This document shows positions 32,909 through 42,438 of a stretch of DNA of 47,317 bases, piece after piece. The translations under genes were made by a program, and so were the position numbers. This DNA comes from an uncultured Blautia sp. (GTDB lineage Bacteria; Bacillota; Clostridia; Lachnospirales; Lachnospiraceae). The stretch lies in NCBI GenBank assembly GCA_934402155.1, contig CAKRTP010000002.1:1-47317 (forward strand), read 5' to 3'. The first letter of the stretch is position 1, and the number at the start of each line of letters is the position of its first letter. The notes under the pieces are model-generated. The model saw only the letters and a list, made by a program, of their open reading frames with translations. It did no database searches and had not been told where the DNA came from.

Positions 32909-33330
32909 AATTTATCCTCTCCGATTCCCATACGGACCAGTTCGATCATCCGTGTGTAATCTTCTTTCAAATATAAATATCCCATCAATGCTTCAAAACC
33001 TGTGGCCCTTCTGTAATCTGCCATGGTAGCATGTTTTGCCATCGTCGGAGAATGCGCATTGCGGCCTCTGCGATAAACATCATGTTCTTCCTGGGTCAGT
33101 TTTTCCTCAATCACTTCCATGATTGCAGACTGGGAAGCAGCTTTCACCAGACTGCTCGCTTTTTTGTGAAGCTGATTAACAGGACAGTTTCCTTTTCTGA
33201 CAAGAATCGTGCGAATGATAAGCTCATAGATCCCGTCTCCAATATAGGCCAGGGTCAGCGGAGAATAACTCCGCAGATCCTGATCTTTCAGATGAAACAA
33301 TTTCTCAAGCTGCATCAGATTCGTTTCCAT
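32905..33330 (-). CDS. mrnC: Mini-ribonuclease 3
   Basis: 141 residues, an RNase III catalytic domain without the dsRNA-binding domain, which matures 23S rRNA in Bacillus. The RNase III metal residues are in LAYIGDGIYELIIR and ATGFEALMGYLYL. It overlaps cysS by 16 bp and rlmB by 4 bp, so all three are translationally coupled. ATG 33330 has GAGGG upstream. Confidence 0.95.
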   Translation of the reverse strand: METNLMQLEKLFHLKDQDLRSYSPLTLAYIGDGIYELIIRTILVRKGNCPVNQLHKKASSLVKAASQSAIMEVIEEKLTQEEHDVYRRGRNAHSPTMAKHATMADYRRATGFEALMGYLYLKEDYTRMIELVRMGIGEDKL

Positions 33331-34724
33331 TTTACACCCTCACGAGTATCTTTCAGTTCAATCCCCTTCTCAAGAAGCAGACCGCGGATCTCATCAGCTC
33401 TGGCGAAATCTTTTGCTTTTCTTGCATTCTGACGTTCCTGGATCAGGTTTTCGATTTCCTCATCAAGAATCTCTTCTTTTTTCTCTATTATCAGACCAAG
33501 AACATCACTGAGTTTTGTCATCATATCCAGAGTATATGCCGCAAATTCTGCTGAGCTTCCCTCCTGAACATTGGTATTTGCAAATTTAACAAGTTCAAAG
33601 ATTGCTGCCAGTGCATCTGCTGTGTTAAAATCGTCGTCCATGGCTTCTTCAAATTTGGTTACAAACACAGTTTCTTCCTGCATCAGTTTCTTTTCTTCCT
33701 CTGTTACTTCCTGGACAGCGGCAGCTGCCTTTCGATCGCTAAGCCTTGCTGCTGCTTCTGTAATTCTCTCCAGAGCATTCTTGGAAGACTCCATCAGATC
33801 CGCACTGAAATTCAGCGGACTTCTGTAGTGTGCGTTCAGCATGAAGAAACGAAGTACCTGAAGATCATACTGCTCACTGATTTCACGGACAGTACGGAAA
33901 TTTCCAAGAGATTTTGACATCTTACGATTGTCGATATTCAAAAATGCATTATGCATCCAGTATTTTGCAAAAGGAACTCCATTGCAGCATTCACTCTGTG
34001 CAATCTCATTCTCATGATGAGGAAATACAAGGTCCTCTCCACCTGCATGAATATCAATCTCCTCACCGAGATATTTCTTTGACATAACAGAACATTCAAT
34101 ATGCCAGCCTGGTCTTCCGTCGCACCATGGAGATTTCCAGTATGGCTCTCCTTCTTTTTTTGGTTTCCAGAGCACAAAATCCAGCGGATCTTCTTTCTGA
34201 TCTTCACCGGATACCTGTAAAGAACGGAAACCGGACTGCAGATCATCAAGATTCTTGTGTGAAAGCTTACCATATTCTTTGAATTTCTTTACACGGAAAT
34301 ATACGGTTCCGTCAGCAACAGGATATGCATATCCTTTATCGATCAATGTCTGGATCATATCGATCATTCCATCGATTTCCTGTGTTGCAAGCGGATGAGT
34401 AGTCGCCGGTTTTACATTCATGCCAGCCATGTCCTTCTTGCACTCTGCAATATAACGCTGAGAAATCTCTTCCGGACTTACACCTTCTTCATTTGCTTTC
34501 TTGATGATCTTGTCATCTACATCTGTAAAGTTTGAAACATAATTTACATCGTATCCTTTGTATTCAAGATAACGGCGAACTGTATCAAAAATGATCATCG
34601 GTCTTGCATTTCCAATATGGATCAGATTATACACAGTAGGACCGCATACATACATACGAACCTTTCCTTCTTCCAGCGGTACAAATTCTTCTTTTCTTCG
34701 TGACATTGTATTAAAAAGTTTCAT
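33315..34724 (-). CDS. cysS: Cysteine-tRNA ligase
   Basis: Class I synthetase, 469 residues. Seen: YVCGPTVYNLIHIGNARP with the zinc Cys and HIGH motif, Cys in WHIECSVMS, zinc ligands in HAGGEDLVFPHHENE, and KMSKSLGN. GGAGG lies 8 nt before the ATG. No cysE or T-box leader is seen; the gap to ispF is only 36 bp. Confidence 0.97.
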   Translation of the reverse strand: MKLFNTMSRRKEEFVPLEEGKVRMYVCGPTVYNLIHIGNARPMIIFDTVRRYLEYKGYDVNYVSNFTDVDDKIIKKANEEGVSPEEISQRYIAECKKDMAGMNVKPATTHPLATQEIDGMIDMIQTLIDKGYAYPVADGTVYFRVKKFKEYGKLSHKNLDDLQSGFRSLQVSGEDQKEDPLDFVLWKPKKEGEPYWKSPWCDGRPGWHIECSVMSKKYLGEEIDIHAGGEDLVFPHHENEIAQSECCNGVPFAKYWMHNAFLNIDNRKMSKSLGNFRTVREISEQYDLQVLRFFMLNAHYRSPLNFSADLMESSKNALERITEAAARLSDRKAAAAVQEVTEEEKKLMQEETVFVTKFEEAMDDDFNTADALAAIFELVKFANTNVQEGSSAEFAAYTLDMMTKLSDVLGLIIEKKEEILDEEIENLIQERQNARKAKDFARADEIRGLLLEKGIELKDTREGVKWKRI

Positions 34725-34760
34725 GTCTCTTTCCTCCGATATTATTTTATAATGTCAGGA

Positions 34761-35240
34761 TCAGTCCCGGACTTCTGTAAGAAGACAGATTGCCTGAGAA
34801 GAAATCCCCTCTCCCGTTCCGGTAAATCCAAGTCCTTCTTCTGTAGTTGCTTTAACATTGATCTTTGATTCCGGGATTCCGAGAGCCTCTGCCATATTTT
34901 TTCGCATCTGTGGGATATGAGGTGCCATTTTAGGTTTTTGTGCAATGATCGTTGCATCAATGTTACCAACCTGATATCCATTTTCCCTGAGAAGCTCAGC
35001 AACATGGATCAGAAGCTTCACACTGGAAATCCCTTTATATGCCGGATCTGTGTCCGGAAAATGTTTTCCTATATCACCAAGAGCTGCGGCCCCAAGCAGT
35101 GCATCCATCACTGCATGAAGCAGTACATCTGCATCCGAATGTCCCAGAAGGCCTTTTTCCCATGGTATCCTGACTCCTCCGAGAATCAGATCTCTGTTTT
35201 CTGTCAGTTTATGTACATCATATCCCATTCCAACTCTCAT
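34761..35240 (-). CDS. ispF: 2-C-methyl-D-erythritol 2,4-cyclodiphosphate synthase
   Basis: MEP-pathway enzyme of isoprenoid synthesis, 159 residues. Metal and substrate motifs: [66 protein letters not shown]. It starts 2 bp after the stop of the G1P-dehydrogenase gene and precedes cysS, as in other Firmicutes where ispDF sits ahead of gltX/cysS. ispD is not adjacent here. Confidence 0.97.
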   Translation of the reverse strand: MRVGMGYDVHKLTENRDLILGGVRIPWEKGLLGHSDADVLLHAVMDALLGAAALGDIGKHFPDTDPAYKGISSVKLLIHVAELLRENGYQVGNIDATIIAQKPKMAPHIPQMRKNMAEALGIPESKINVKATTEEGLGFTGTGEGISSQAICLLTEVRD

Positions 35241-35242
35241 AT

Positions 35243-36517
35243 TTAATCTCCTTCTATCTTGAGCATTTTACAGACTCTCAGCAAACTGAGTCTCCGCCTT
35301 ACATAGGGAGCCAGTTTCAGACTTTGCGGTATAATCTCCTCTGTCAGACCTATCTCATATACACTCTGTCTGCATCCAACTCTGTACATTGCACTTGAAA
35401 GTTCCTCTTCATCCGGAAGTTCTCTGATCAGATCAGCAATCTCATCCAGACAGGCTTCAAGCCTTGCCGGACTGACTTCGTCAAGCGGCTCCGGCATATT
35501 TTCTTCGAGAATTCCCTCCAGAAGGTTTTTATCTCCAAAGGTTTCTTTGAGAAGTTCTGTGTCATCCTCCCGTTCAGCACGGACTCTGCATCTGTCCTCG
35601 CGGATTGCCCGTGCAATACGCCTGTATTCCCTGAGAACGATCATCGTTCCTACTGATACTGTTTCTCCATGAAGAGCATTCAGCGGACCATTGATCACTT
35701 CCATTTCCCAGAGATGCGAAAGATGATGCTCTGCACAGGATGCCGGTCTGGAATTACCGACCATCTGCATTGCCAGTCCTGAAAGAATCAGTGCATACAT
35801 CAGTTTCTCACAGCTTTCTTTATCCCCCTCCGCAATATCTCCAAGACAGGAACGTACCATCCTGAGTGCTCTTTCCTCTAATTTAATAATTTCATCACAA
35901 ATATATTCATCTGTCAGCATATGAGCAATCTTCCAGTCCAGAAGACAGATATATTTCCCAATAATATCTGACACACCCGATGCTGTCAGCCGCTCCGGCG
36001 CATCTGCAAAAATATTCGAATCAGCATAAACCGCAACAGGTGGTATTGCCGGCACTGTTTTTTTGAGTCCATTCCATGTCATGGCTGCAACTGTGGATAC
36101 AAATCCGTCCACACTTGCGGCTGTTGGAACGGAAATAAAGGGAATTTTGTACTGAAAAGCCACATATCGGCTGATATCATGGATTGTCCCTGCTCCCACT
36201 GCCAGGATCAGGTCGATATCCTCTTCCATATTATTCTCTACGATTTCAATCGCATACTGATCTGCAACAAGACCTTCTGCATCCAGTACAAGCACCTGAC
36301 AGCGATCATAAATATCCTCCATGATTTCTTCTGTCGCCTTACATGTATTTGTATCGCAGATAAGGAGCGGAGAAATATACTTTTTCAGAAAGCCATCTGA
36401 CATCGCTTCTTCCAGTTTCTCCACTGCTCCTTCTTCAATTAAAATTTCCTTTACTTCTATATGGTGATTCTTCCCGCACCTGCAAGGTCGGGCAAAGTCA
36501 TCCGTATCGACTCGCAT
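35243..36517 (-). CDS. sn-Glycerol-1-phosphate dehydrogenase (EgsA/AraM-like)
   Basis: 424 residues from ATG 36517 (GGGAGG 10 nt upstream; a TTG at 36535 would include that site). Rossmann and metal motifs of the G1PDH family: [14 protein letters not shown] for NAD(P), [11 protein letters not shown], and the zinc ligands in [24 protein letters not shown] and [10 protein letters not shown]. The enzyme reduces DHAP to glycerol-1-phosphate, the archaeal-type backbone; Bacillus AraM uses it to make heptaprenylglyceryl phosphate. N-terminal residues [10 protein letters not shown] could bind a metal. It abuts ispF. Confidence 0.85.
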   Translation of the reverse strand: MRVDTDDFARPCRCGKNHHIEVKEILIEEGAVEKLEEAMSDGFLKKYISPLLICDTNTCKATEEIMEDIYDRCQVLVLDAEGLVADQYAIEIVENNMEEDIDLILAVGAGTIHDISRYVAFQYKIPFISVPTAASVDGFVSTVAAMTWNGLKKTVPAIPPVAVYADSNIFADAPERLTASGVSDIIGKYICLLDWKIAHMLTDEYICDEIIKLEERALRMVRSCLGDIAEGDKESCEKLMYALILSGLAMQMVGNSRPASCAEHHLSHLWEMEVINGPLNALHGETVSVGTMIVLREYRRIARAIREDRCRVRAEREDDTELLKETFGDKNLLEGILEENMPEPLDEVSPARLEACLDEIADLIRELPDEEELSSAMYRVGCRQSVYEIGLTEEIIPQSLKLAPYVRRRLSLLRVCKMLKIEGD

Positions 36518-36625
36518 GTAATTTATTCCTCCCAATTTACTGACACTTCCGCCAGTTTATTACAGTTCGATATTATACATGATTTCATGCCAAAAAGCAA
36601 CGCAGGCATATATGAAACCTGTGAT

Positions 36626-38086
36626 TTACAGATTGAGATAATTATAAACCATACTGGAAATATTCCGGATGTTCTGAACTGCATCGCCGCCACTTTTCCA
36701 GCCTTCTGACATCACACATAAAATATATGTAGTTTTTGTTCCATATACAATCGCAATATCATGCTGATCCTCATCTGTTTCGCCTGTCTTATTTGCAATT
36801 ACCACATCTTCTTTGATCCCTGCCGGAATCTTTTCTGTATTTTCCTGCTGCTTCAGAAGTTCCAGCATCTTTTGGGATGCTTCTTCACTGACACATTCAC
36901 CTTTGTAGATACGCTCCAGAAGAAGCCCGCAGTCTCTCACAGAAGTCGTATTTCTTTCTCCAAGGCTGATCTTTGGTGAAGAAGACGGATGGAGTGTGCT
37001 CTGATAACTGGTTTCTGTATATCCTTCCTTTTTCAGATATTTATTTACTTTTTCTGCACCATCCAGAAAATCATGTTTTTCTGACTGCAGTCTCCCGAGC
37101 TCATTGCAGGATTCATTATCACTTACTGTAATCATATTAGCAAGCAGGTTGTCCACCTTTGCCTGTACCGTTTCCGCTTCTGCATCAGTTTTCATCTGCT
37201 TTGCCTCATTTTTCAGAACGAGATCCATATCTTGAAATGTCTTTGCCATCACAAATGCCTTGATCAGGCTTGCCGAATACATCTGTTCATCATTCAGAAT
37301 GATTTCATCTCCTGTTTCCAAATCCTTGACATAAACGCTCCAGTTTCCATCATATTCAGATACTGCCGAAGCCAGCTGTGGCTCCAGATTTTCTATTCCA
37401 AGTGCATCAAGCCCCTGTACTTTACCAGTCTCATCTACCGGAAAACCATCCGGTGTCATTCCTGCCTCCTGCACAAGAACGCCATTCTCACCTCCAAAAT
37501 AATATGTCCCGGAAAACATCTGACCATTCGATGTCATCTCAAGATCATGCGTGCCAGGCTCTGTGACCAGTTTTCCATTTTTATCAAAATAATAATAACC
37601 ATTAAATGTCGTTCCATCTAACGTCAGCTCATCTATATATCTTATCTGTGGCGCTGCCGTCAGTTTTCCAAGGTTATTCACCATATAATAGCCATCAAAA
37701 TTCTCCTCTGTCACAGTATCGTCTTCATCAGTTTCCTGGCATACAAGATTACTGATCTTTACAATATGAGGACTTTCTGCCCGATAGCATCCATCTGTAT
37801 CATGATAATAAAATCCGTCAAGAACTGTGCCGTCAATCTCTGTTCTGTCAAAATAATGTACAGATGCCTCTGTATCCTTGCTTCCATCTTCCTTCAGGCA
37901 GTAAAACCCATCACTCTTCATAAGATATCTGCCGGATCCGTCTTTGATCGGACGGATCTGCGCCTCTTCTGTAATTGACAGAAGGCTGTCAGAAACTGTG
38001 TCTGCACTTACATTTACACTGGAAGTACCAACGCACAGACAGGCTGCCAGAAGCATTATTTTTTTATAGCTGCATCCAGATCTCAT
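36626..38086 (-). CDS. Secreted serine beta-lactamase-fold protein with N-terminal repeats
   Basis: 486 residues. A signal peptide (1-28, VSA) and a region of about 170 residues with recurring GxYYxxxxGxL units like cell-wall-binding repeats but with few tryptophans precede a class A-type serine hydrolase domain. Catalytic motifs: Ser273-L-I-Lys276, Ser322-Asp-Asn324, Lys433-Thr-Gly435. The lack of a clear ExxLN Glu and the wall-binding part suggest a D,D-peptidase or a PBP-like enzyme rather than an antibiotic beta-lactamase; this is inference. GGAG lies 6 nt before the ATG. Confidence 0.85.
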   Translation of the reverse strand: MRSGCSYKKIMLLAACLCVGTSSVNVSADTVSDSLLSITEEAQIRPIKDGSGRYLMKSDGFYCLKEDGSKDTEASVHYFDRTEIDGTVLDGFYYHDTDGCYRAESPHIVKISNLVCQETDEDDTVTEENFDGYYMVNNLGKLTAAPQIRYIDELTLDGTTFNGYYYFDKNGKLVTEPGTHDLEMTSNGQMFSGTYYFGGENGVLVQEAGMTPDGFPVDETGKVQGLDALGIENLEPQLASAVSEYDGNWSVYVKDLETGDEIILNDEQMYSASLIKAFVMAKTFQDMDLVLKNEAKQMKTDAEAETVQAKVDNLLANMITVSDNESCNELGRLQSEKHDFLDGAEKVNKYLKKEGYTETSYQSTLHPSSSPKISLGERNTTSVRDCGLLLERIYKGECVSEEASQKMLELLKQQENTEKIPAGIKEDVVIANKTGETDEDQHDIAIVYGTKTTYILCVMSEGWKSGGDAVQNIRNISSMVYNYLNL

Positions 38087-38156
38087 CGTCTTCTCCTTTT
38101 ATAAATGAGCTGTTTTTTACTTTCTTCAACATACTTTTTGCGGACTGATTGTTCAT

Positions 38157-38184
38157 AGTATACCTGAAATCCGACATATGTCAA
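38157..38184 (-). promoter_or_regulatory. Promoter of the serine hydrolase gene
   Basis: Read on minus: -35 TTGACA (38179-38184), 16-bp spacer, -10 TATACT (38157-38162), some 70 bp before the start codon and after the helicase stop. Confidence 0.7.
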
Positions 38185-38225
38185 GCATTCATCCTCGCTC
38201 TTCCATTCCTTCAGTGCCTCATCTA

Positions 38226-40607
38226 TTACCGTTCCACTCCGTTTTCTTCTGTTGTTATCTGTTCCCAGAATTCACGGAGATTTTTTTCCACACTTTCAAG
38301 TGTACACGTCTTTACCGAGTACCACTCCCTCGGAAAAAGATTCCTGTATTCCCGATTCTGAAATCTTTCATCCATAAGAAGGATCACACCTGTATCATCT
38401 CTGGTGCGGATCACACGCCCCGCAGCCTGCAGTACTTTGTTCATCCCCGGATAGCGATACGCATAATCGAAGCCCGGCTCTCCCTTCTGATCATAATAGT
38501 CTTTCAGAAGTTCTCTTTCAAAACCGATCTGTGGAATCCCTGTTCCTACAACTGCCACACCGATCAGACGATCACCGATAAGATCGATTCCCTCAGAAAA
38601 GATTCCTCCCATCACACAAAAACCCAGAAGTGTCTTTTCGCCCTGTGCCTGAAATTTCCGGAGAAATTCTTCCCTCTCCTGTTCATTCATGGATGTCTGC
38701 TGACAGACACATTCTACCCAGTTAACTGAAAATTCTTCCTGATATACCTCAAAAACATCTTCCAGCAATTTATATGATGGAAAAAAAATCATATAATTTC
38801 CCTTTTTCTGCCAGGACATTCTTGCAATATATTCTGCGATCCTGTGATATTCTTCATATCCTCTTCTTGTATATTTGCTGCTGACATCACTGCATAATAA
38901 AAGACATCTCTTTTTCTCTTCAAAAGGTGAATTTACATACATTCCAAAATTTTCGGTTCTGGTACTCAGCATTTTTCTATAATACGGAAGCGGCAGAAGT
39001 GTTGCTGAAAAAAACACCGTACTTATTCCGCGGTCAAGACATTTCTGAAGGTTCGCAGCCGGATTCACGCAGAACAGTTTCATTCGAAATTTCCCGTCCT
39101 CGTCTGCAGAAACATACGTCACATAATTTTCATCCACCAGTTCTGAAATATTCAGAAACTCTCTCACTTCAAAATAAAAATCCAGAATGCCATCTGCAAA
39201 CTCCGGCGATGTCGATTCTTCCAGAAGTTTATCTATCTCTCCCTGGATGCTCAGAAGCGATACCGGAAGTGTTCCTGCATTTTCAAGTATCTGACCGGAT
39301 GAACTGCATTCGCTCTGCATAACTTTCATCTGTTTTGCCGCTTTTCCAAGCATACGGTATAATCTGCTGCTGTATGGTCTGGAAAATTTACGGGCATCCT
39401 CTATTTCTTCCTTAGATATCGAAGCACTGTACATTTCTCTTCCACGTTCCACCAGATTATGCGCCTCATCAATCAGAAAAATGTATTTTCCTTTCACGTT
39501 TTCTCCAAAAAATCTCTTCAGATAAACATCAGGATCAAATACATAATTATAGTCGCAGACTACTCCATCCATCCAGATTGCCAGATCCAGTGTCATCTCA
39601 AAAGGACAGACACGATATTTTTCCGCCTGTGCAAGAATAGTTTCTCGGTTAAACGTCTCTGTCCTTGTCCACAGTTCATAGACAGCATCGTTCACCCTGT
39701 CATAATGTCCTTTTGCATATGCACATTTCTGAGGATCACAGTCCATCTCGTCACAGAAACACATTTTTTCCTTTGCCGTGATCGTGATCGATTTAAAATG
39801 CAGTCCCTTTCCCCGAAGAATCTCAAATGCCTCTTCCGCCACAGTACGCGTGATCGTCCTTGCCGTCAAATAAAAAAGAGTTTCTCCGAGTTCTTTTCCT
39901 ATCGAACGAACTGCCGGAAAGATTGCTGACATTGTTTTACCGATTCCTGTCGGTGCCTGGATAAAAATCTGTTTTTTTTCCGATATTGCATGATAAATTC
40001 CGGCAACCATTTCACGTTGTCCCCTGCGATATGGAAATGGAAATTCTAGTTTTTCCATAGAAGCATTTCGTTTTTTTCGCCATAAAAGCTGATAGGATAC
40101 CCATTTATGATAGGCATCGATCAGGTTCTGATACCAGTTTCCAAGTTCTTCTCTGCTGATTGTTTCCCTGAACCTTCGTATTTCTTCCGTATCAAGTTGT
40201 CCATAAGTCATCTGGATATCAATACTTTTCAGATCATGTGCCTCCATATAGATCCATCCATAACAGAGTGCCTGTGCACGATGAACCCCAATCGGTTCTT
40301 CCAGACTGTCCAAACTCCGGTAGATGCCTTTTATCTCATCAACACATACTTTTCCATCCTGTGTAAAAATACCATCAGCTCTCCCCTCAACACACAGGAT
40401 CAGATCCTCATACTCATTTTCTTTTTTCAGTGAAACCTCAGCCTGATAGGTACTCCCCATCTGCTTCTGGATTTTTCTGTGAAACCGGCTTCCTTTCAGC
40501 ATTGCCTCTTTATCCGCTGATGTTGTGCCTCCACTGACCAGATCTCCGCTTCTCAAAATAAATTCCACCAGGTTCCGTACAGAAATACGGATCACCGGTT
40601 TTTTCAT
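38226..40607 (-). CDS. Nuclease-helicase: PD-(D/E)xK domain fused to XPD/DinG-type helicase
   Basis: About 793 residues from ATG 40607 (GAGG 8 nt upstream; the frame is open to 40661). N-terminal PD-(D/E)xK-like module: GSRFHRKIQKQ, VEGRADGIF and VCVDEIKG carry the Asp and Glu-x-Lys. Then an SF2 helicase: APTGIGKTMSAIFPA (Walker A), an iron-sulfur cysteine cluster KMCFCDEMDCDPQKCAYAKG with a further Cys in YRVCPFE, LIDEAHN (DEAH box), and the late GGIFSEGIDL and AAGRVIRTRDD motifs. The order is that of the XPD/DinG family, 5'-3' DNA helicases. The fused nuclease suggests a role in DNA repair; the exact pathway is unknown. Confidence 0.9.
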   Translation of the reverse strand: MKKPVIRISVRNLVEFILRSGDLVSGGTTSADKEAMLKGSRFHRKIQKQMGSTYQAEVSLKKENEYEDLILCVEGRADGIFTQDGKVCVDEIKGIYRSLDSLEEPIGVHRAQALCYGWIYMEAHDLKSIDIQMTYGQLDTEEIRRFRETISREELGNWYQNLIDAYHKWVSYQLLWRKKRNASMEKLEFPFPYRRGQREMVAGIYHAISEKKQIFIQAPTGIGKTMSAIFPAVRSIGKELGETLFYLTARTITRTVAEEAFEILRGKGLHFKSITITAKEKMCFCDEMDCDPQKCAYAKGHYDRVNDAVYELWTRTETFNRETILAQAEKYRVCPFEMTLDLAIWMDGVVCDYNYVFDPDVYLKRFFGENVKGKYIFLIDEAHNLVERGREMYSASISKEEIEDARKFSRPYSSRLYRMLGKAAKQMKVMQSECSSSGQILENAGTLPVSLLSIQGEIDKLLEESTSPEFADGILDFYFEVREFLNISELVDENYVTYVSADEDGKFRMKLFCVNPAANLQKCLDRGISTVFFSATLLPLPYYRKMLSTRTENFGMYVNSPFEEKKRCLLLCSDVSSKYTRRGYEEYHRIAEYIARMSWQKKGNYMIFFPSYKLLEDVFEVYQEEFSVNWVECVCQQTSMNEQEREEFLRKFQAQGEKTLLGFCVMGGIFSEGIDLIGDRLIGVAVVGTGIPQIGFERELLKDYYDQKGEPGFDYAYRYPGMNKVLQAAGRVIRTRDDTGVILLMDERFQNREYRNLFPREWYSVKTCTLESVEKNLREFWEQITTEENGVER

Positions 40608-40663
40608 CTTATCTTCCTCAGTTCCCATAATATTATCATCCCCAGCAATTCTCCCATACATTC

Positions 40664-40698
40664 AAAAAGGCACATATCCTTTTGCCGAATATGTGCCT
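40664..40698 (-). terminator. Terminator after the HPr-like gene
   Basis: A 10-bp stem (40668-40677 with 40689-40698) and 11-nt loop, followed on minus by five T, 26 bp after the gene's stop. It separates the lysC-HPr unit from the helicase gene. Confidence 0.8.
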
Positions 40699-40723
40699 GC
40701 TTCAACTCAGATTTGTCATCTGG

Positions 40724-40951
40724 TTATGCTATTGCAAATTTATCCATAACCTTGTTAAATCTCTGACTCTCACCATAACATCTCACAGTCAGTTCACGTG
40801 TAAGATCCATGCTCAGAATCCCAAGAAGAGATTTTGCATCAATAATAATTCTGTTATAGGAAATATCAATATCAAAGCTGCATTTTCCAGCTTCCCTCAC
40901 AAATTCCTGTACATCCTTGGTTTCATTTAATTTTATCTGTCTTTCAATCAT
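40724..40951 (-). CDS. HPr-like protein lacking the phosphorylatable histidine
   Basis: 75 residues from ATG 40951, which has GAGGAG 9 nt upstream. The HPr fold is recognisable from the middle on: FVREAGKCSFDIDI, then DAKSLLGILSMDL, with Ser41 in the place of HPr Ser46. The His15-Ala-Arg-Pro loop is shortened and absent, and the protein has no histidine at all, so it cannot take phosphate from Enzyme I. This resembles Bacillus Crh, which also lacks His15 and acts through Ser46-P with CcpA. Whether Ser41 is phosphorylated by HprK is unknown. It follows lysC by 63 bp. Confidence 0.85.
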   Translation of the reverse strand: MIERQIKLNETKDVQEFVREAGKCSFDIDISYNRIIIDAKSLLGILSMDLTRELTVRCYGESQRFNKVMDKFAIA

Positions 40952-41014
40952 ATCCTTATTCTCCTCTGAACTCAAGTGCAAAAAGACCCGGTCTCCCGAA
41001 TCTTTTATTTGCCA

Positions 41015-42334
41015 TTAAATCTGTGTCAGAACAAAAATATCATAAATTGCTTTCAATGCAGTCTCAAAATCTCTGTTTTCAACACCAATGATAATATTCA
41101 GCTCACTGGAACCCTGATCGATCATCTTGACATTGACATGTGCATGTGCCAGTGCTGCAAACACTCTTGCTGCAGTTCCTCTCTGTGACTTCATACCACG
41201 ACCTACAACTGCGATCAGAGCAAGGTCAGATTCCATCTCTACAAAGTCCGGCTGTACTGCTCTGTGGATTCCGGCAATTACCTGCTGTTCTTTTTCTTCG
41301 AACTCATCCTGATGAACATAAATTGTCATGGTATCAATGCCAGATGGAACATGCTCAAAACTGATTCCCTGATCTTCAAATACCTGAAGAACCTTTCTTC
41401 CAAAACCAACTTCACTGTTCATCATGGATTTCTCAATGTTAATAGAGCAGAAGCCCTTCTTACCGGCAATACCTGTGATCACATATTTCGGTTTGCGGCA
41501 TGTACTCTCCACGATAAATGTTCCCTTATCATCCGGACGGTTGGTATTTCGAATATTGATCGGAATTCCTTCTTTACGCACCGGGAAGATTGCATCCTCA
41601 TGGAGGACAGTCGCACCCATATAAGAAAGTTCTCTCAGTTCACGATAAGTGATGGTTTCAATAACAGCCGGATTATCAACGATCCTTGGATCTGTTACCA
41701 GAAAACCAGAGACATCTGTCCAGTTCTCATAGAGGTCTGCATGAATTGCCTTGGCTACCAGAGAACCTGTAACATCAGAGCCGCCTCTGGAAAATGTCCG
41801 GACTGTTCCGTCTTCCATTCCGCCATAGAATCCTGGAATAACTGCTTTCTCACATTTCTGAAGACGTTTTGCAAGAAGCTTATCTGTCTTGTCTGCATCA
41901 AAGTTTCCATTCTTATCAAAACGGATTACAGTTGCAGCATCTACAAATTCATATCCAAGATATGCAGCCATTACTTTACCATTGAGAAATTCTCCTCTGG
42001 ATGCCGCATATTCTGTACCTGCCTGTGCCTTGAAATCAGCTTCAATCTGACGGAACTCTTCTTCCAGAGAAAGATCCAGTTTCAGACCCTTGATGATCTC
42101 ATAAAAACGTTCTTTGATCTCATTGAGGATTCCTGTAAAGTCAGCACCTGCAGCAGCCTTATCATAACATGCATATAAAAGATCTGTTACTTTGGTATCT
42201 CCTGAGTATCTCTTACCTGGCGCAGACGGCACCACATAACGTCTGCTTTCCTCACTTTTGATGATATCCCCTACTTTTTTGAACTGTTCAGCGTTTGCAA
42301 GGGAACTTCCTCCAAATTTGACAACTTTTTTCAT
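41015..42334 (-). CDS. lysC: Aspartate kinase
   Basis: Phosphorylates aspartate, first step to Lys, Met and Thr. 439 residues. Catalytic domain: VVKFGGSSLANAEQFKKV at the start, FSRGGSDVTGSLVAKAI and the Lys/Asp loop; two C-terminal ACT domains (around KKGFCSINIEKSMMNSEVGF and ALIAVVGRGMKS...VNVKMIDQGSSELNIIIGV) for feedback by lysine or threonine. ATG 42334 is preferred over GTG 42346, which sits on the Shine-Dalgarno. No lysine riboswitch fits in the 131-bp upstream region, but a promoter with a 0A-like box lies there. Confidence 0.96.
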   Translation of the reverse strand: MKKVVKFGGSSLANAEQFKKVGDIIKSEESRRYVVPSAPGKRYSGDTKVTDLLYACYDKAAAGADFTGILNEIKERFYEIIKGLKLDLSLEEEFRQIEADFKAQAGTEYAASRGEFLNGKVMAAYLGYEFVDAATVIRFDKNGNFDADKTDKLLAKRLQKCEKAVIPGFYGGMEDGTVRTFSRGGSDVTGSLVAKAIHADLYENWTDVSGFLVTDPRIVDNPAVIETITYRELRELSYMGATVLHEDAIFPVRKEGIPINIRNTNRPDDKGTFIVESTCRKPKYVITGIAGKKGFCSINIEKSMMNSEVGFGRKVLQVFEDQGISFEHVPSGIDTMTIYVHQDEFEEKEQQVIAGIHRAVQPDFVEMESDLALIAVVGRGMKSQRGTAARVFAALAHAHVNVKMIDQGSSELNIIIGVENRDFETALKAIYDIFVLTQI

Positions 42335-42406
42335 AATATTTTTCACCCTTCTGTTATTCCTCGGACAGCTTTTGCACTGTCATAATCTGTTGCAAATCTG
42401 TTTTAT

Positions 42407-42435
42407 ATTGTATTGAAAAGCAGAAGGTTTTGCAA
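42407..42435 (-). promoter_or_regulatory. Promoter of lysC
   Basis: Read on minus: -35 TTGCAA (42430-42435), 17-bp spacer, -10 TACAAT (42407-42412), about 70 bp before lysC. Confidence 0.65.
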
Positions 42436-42438
42436 GTA

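Noticed and set aside
38083..38184. 33-codon frame starting at a TTG and overlapping the serine-hydrolase start as ATGA
   Set aside because: The start would lie on the -35 TTGACA of a good promoter and no ATG exists in the frame; a degenerate C-terminal remnant is possible but not supportable.
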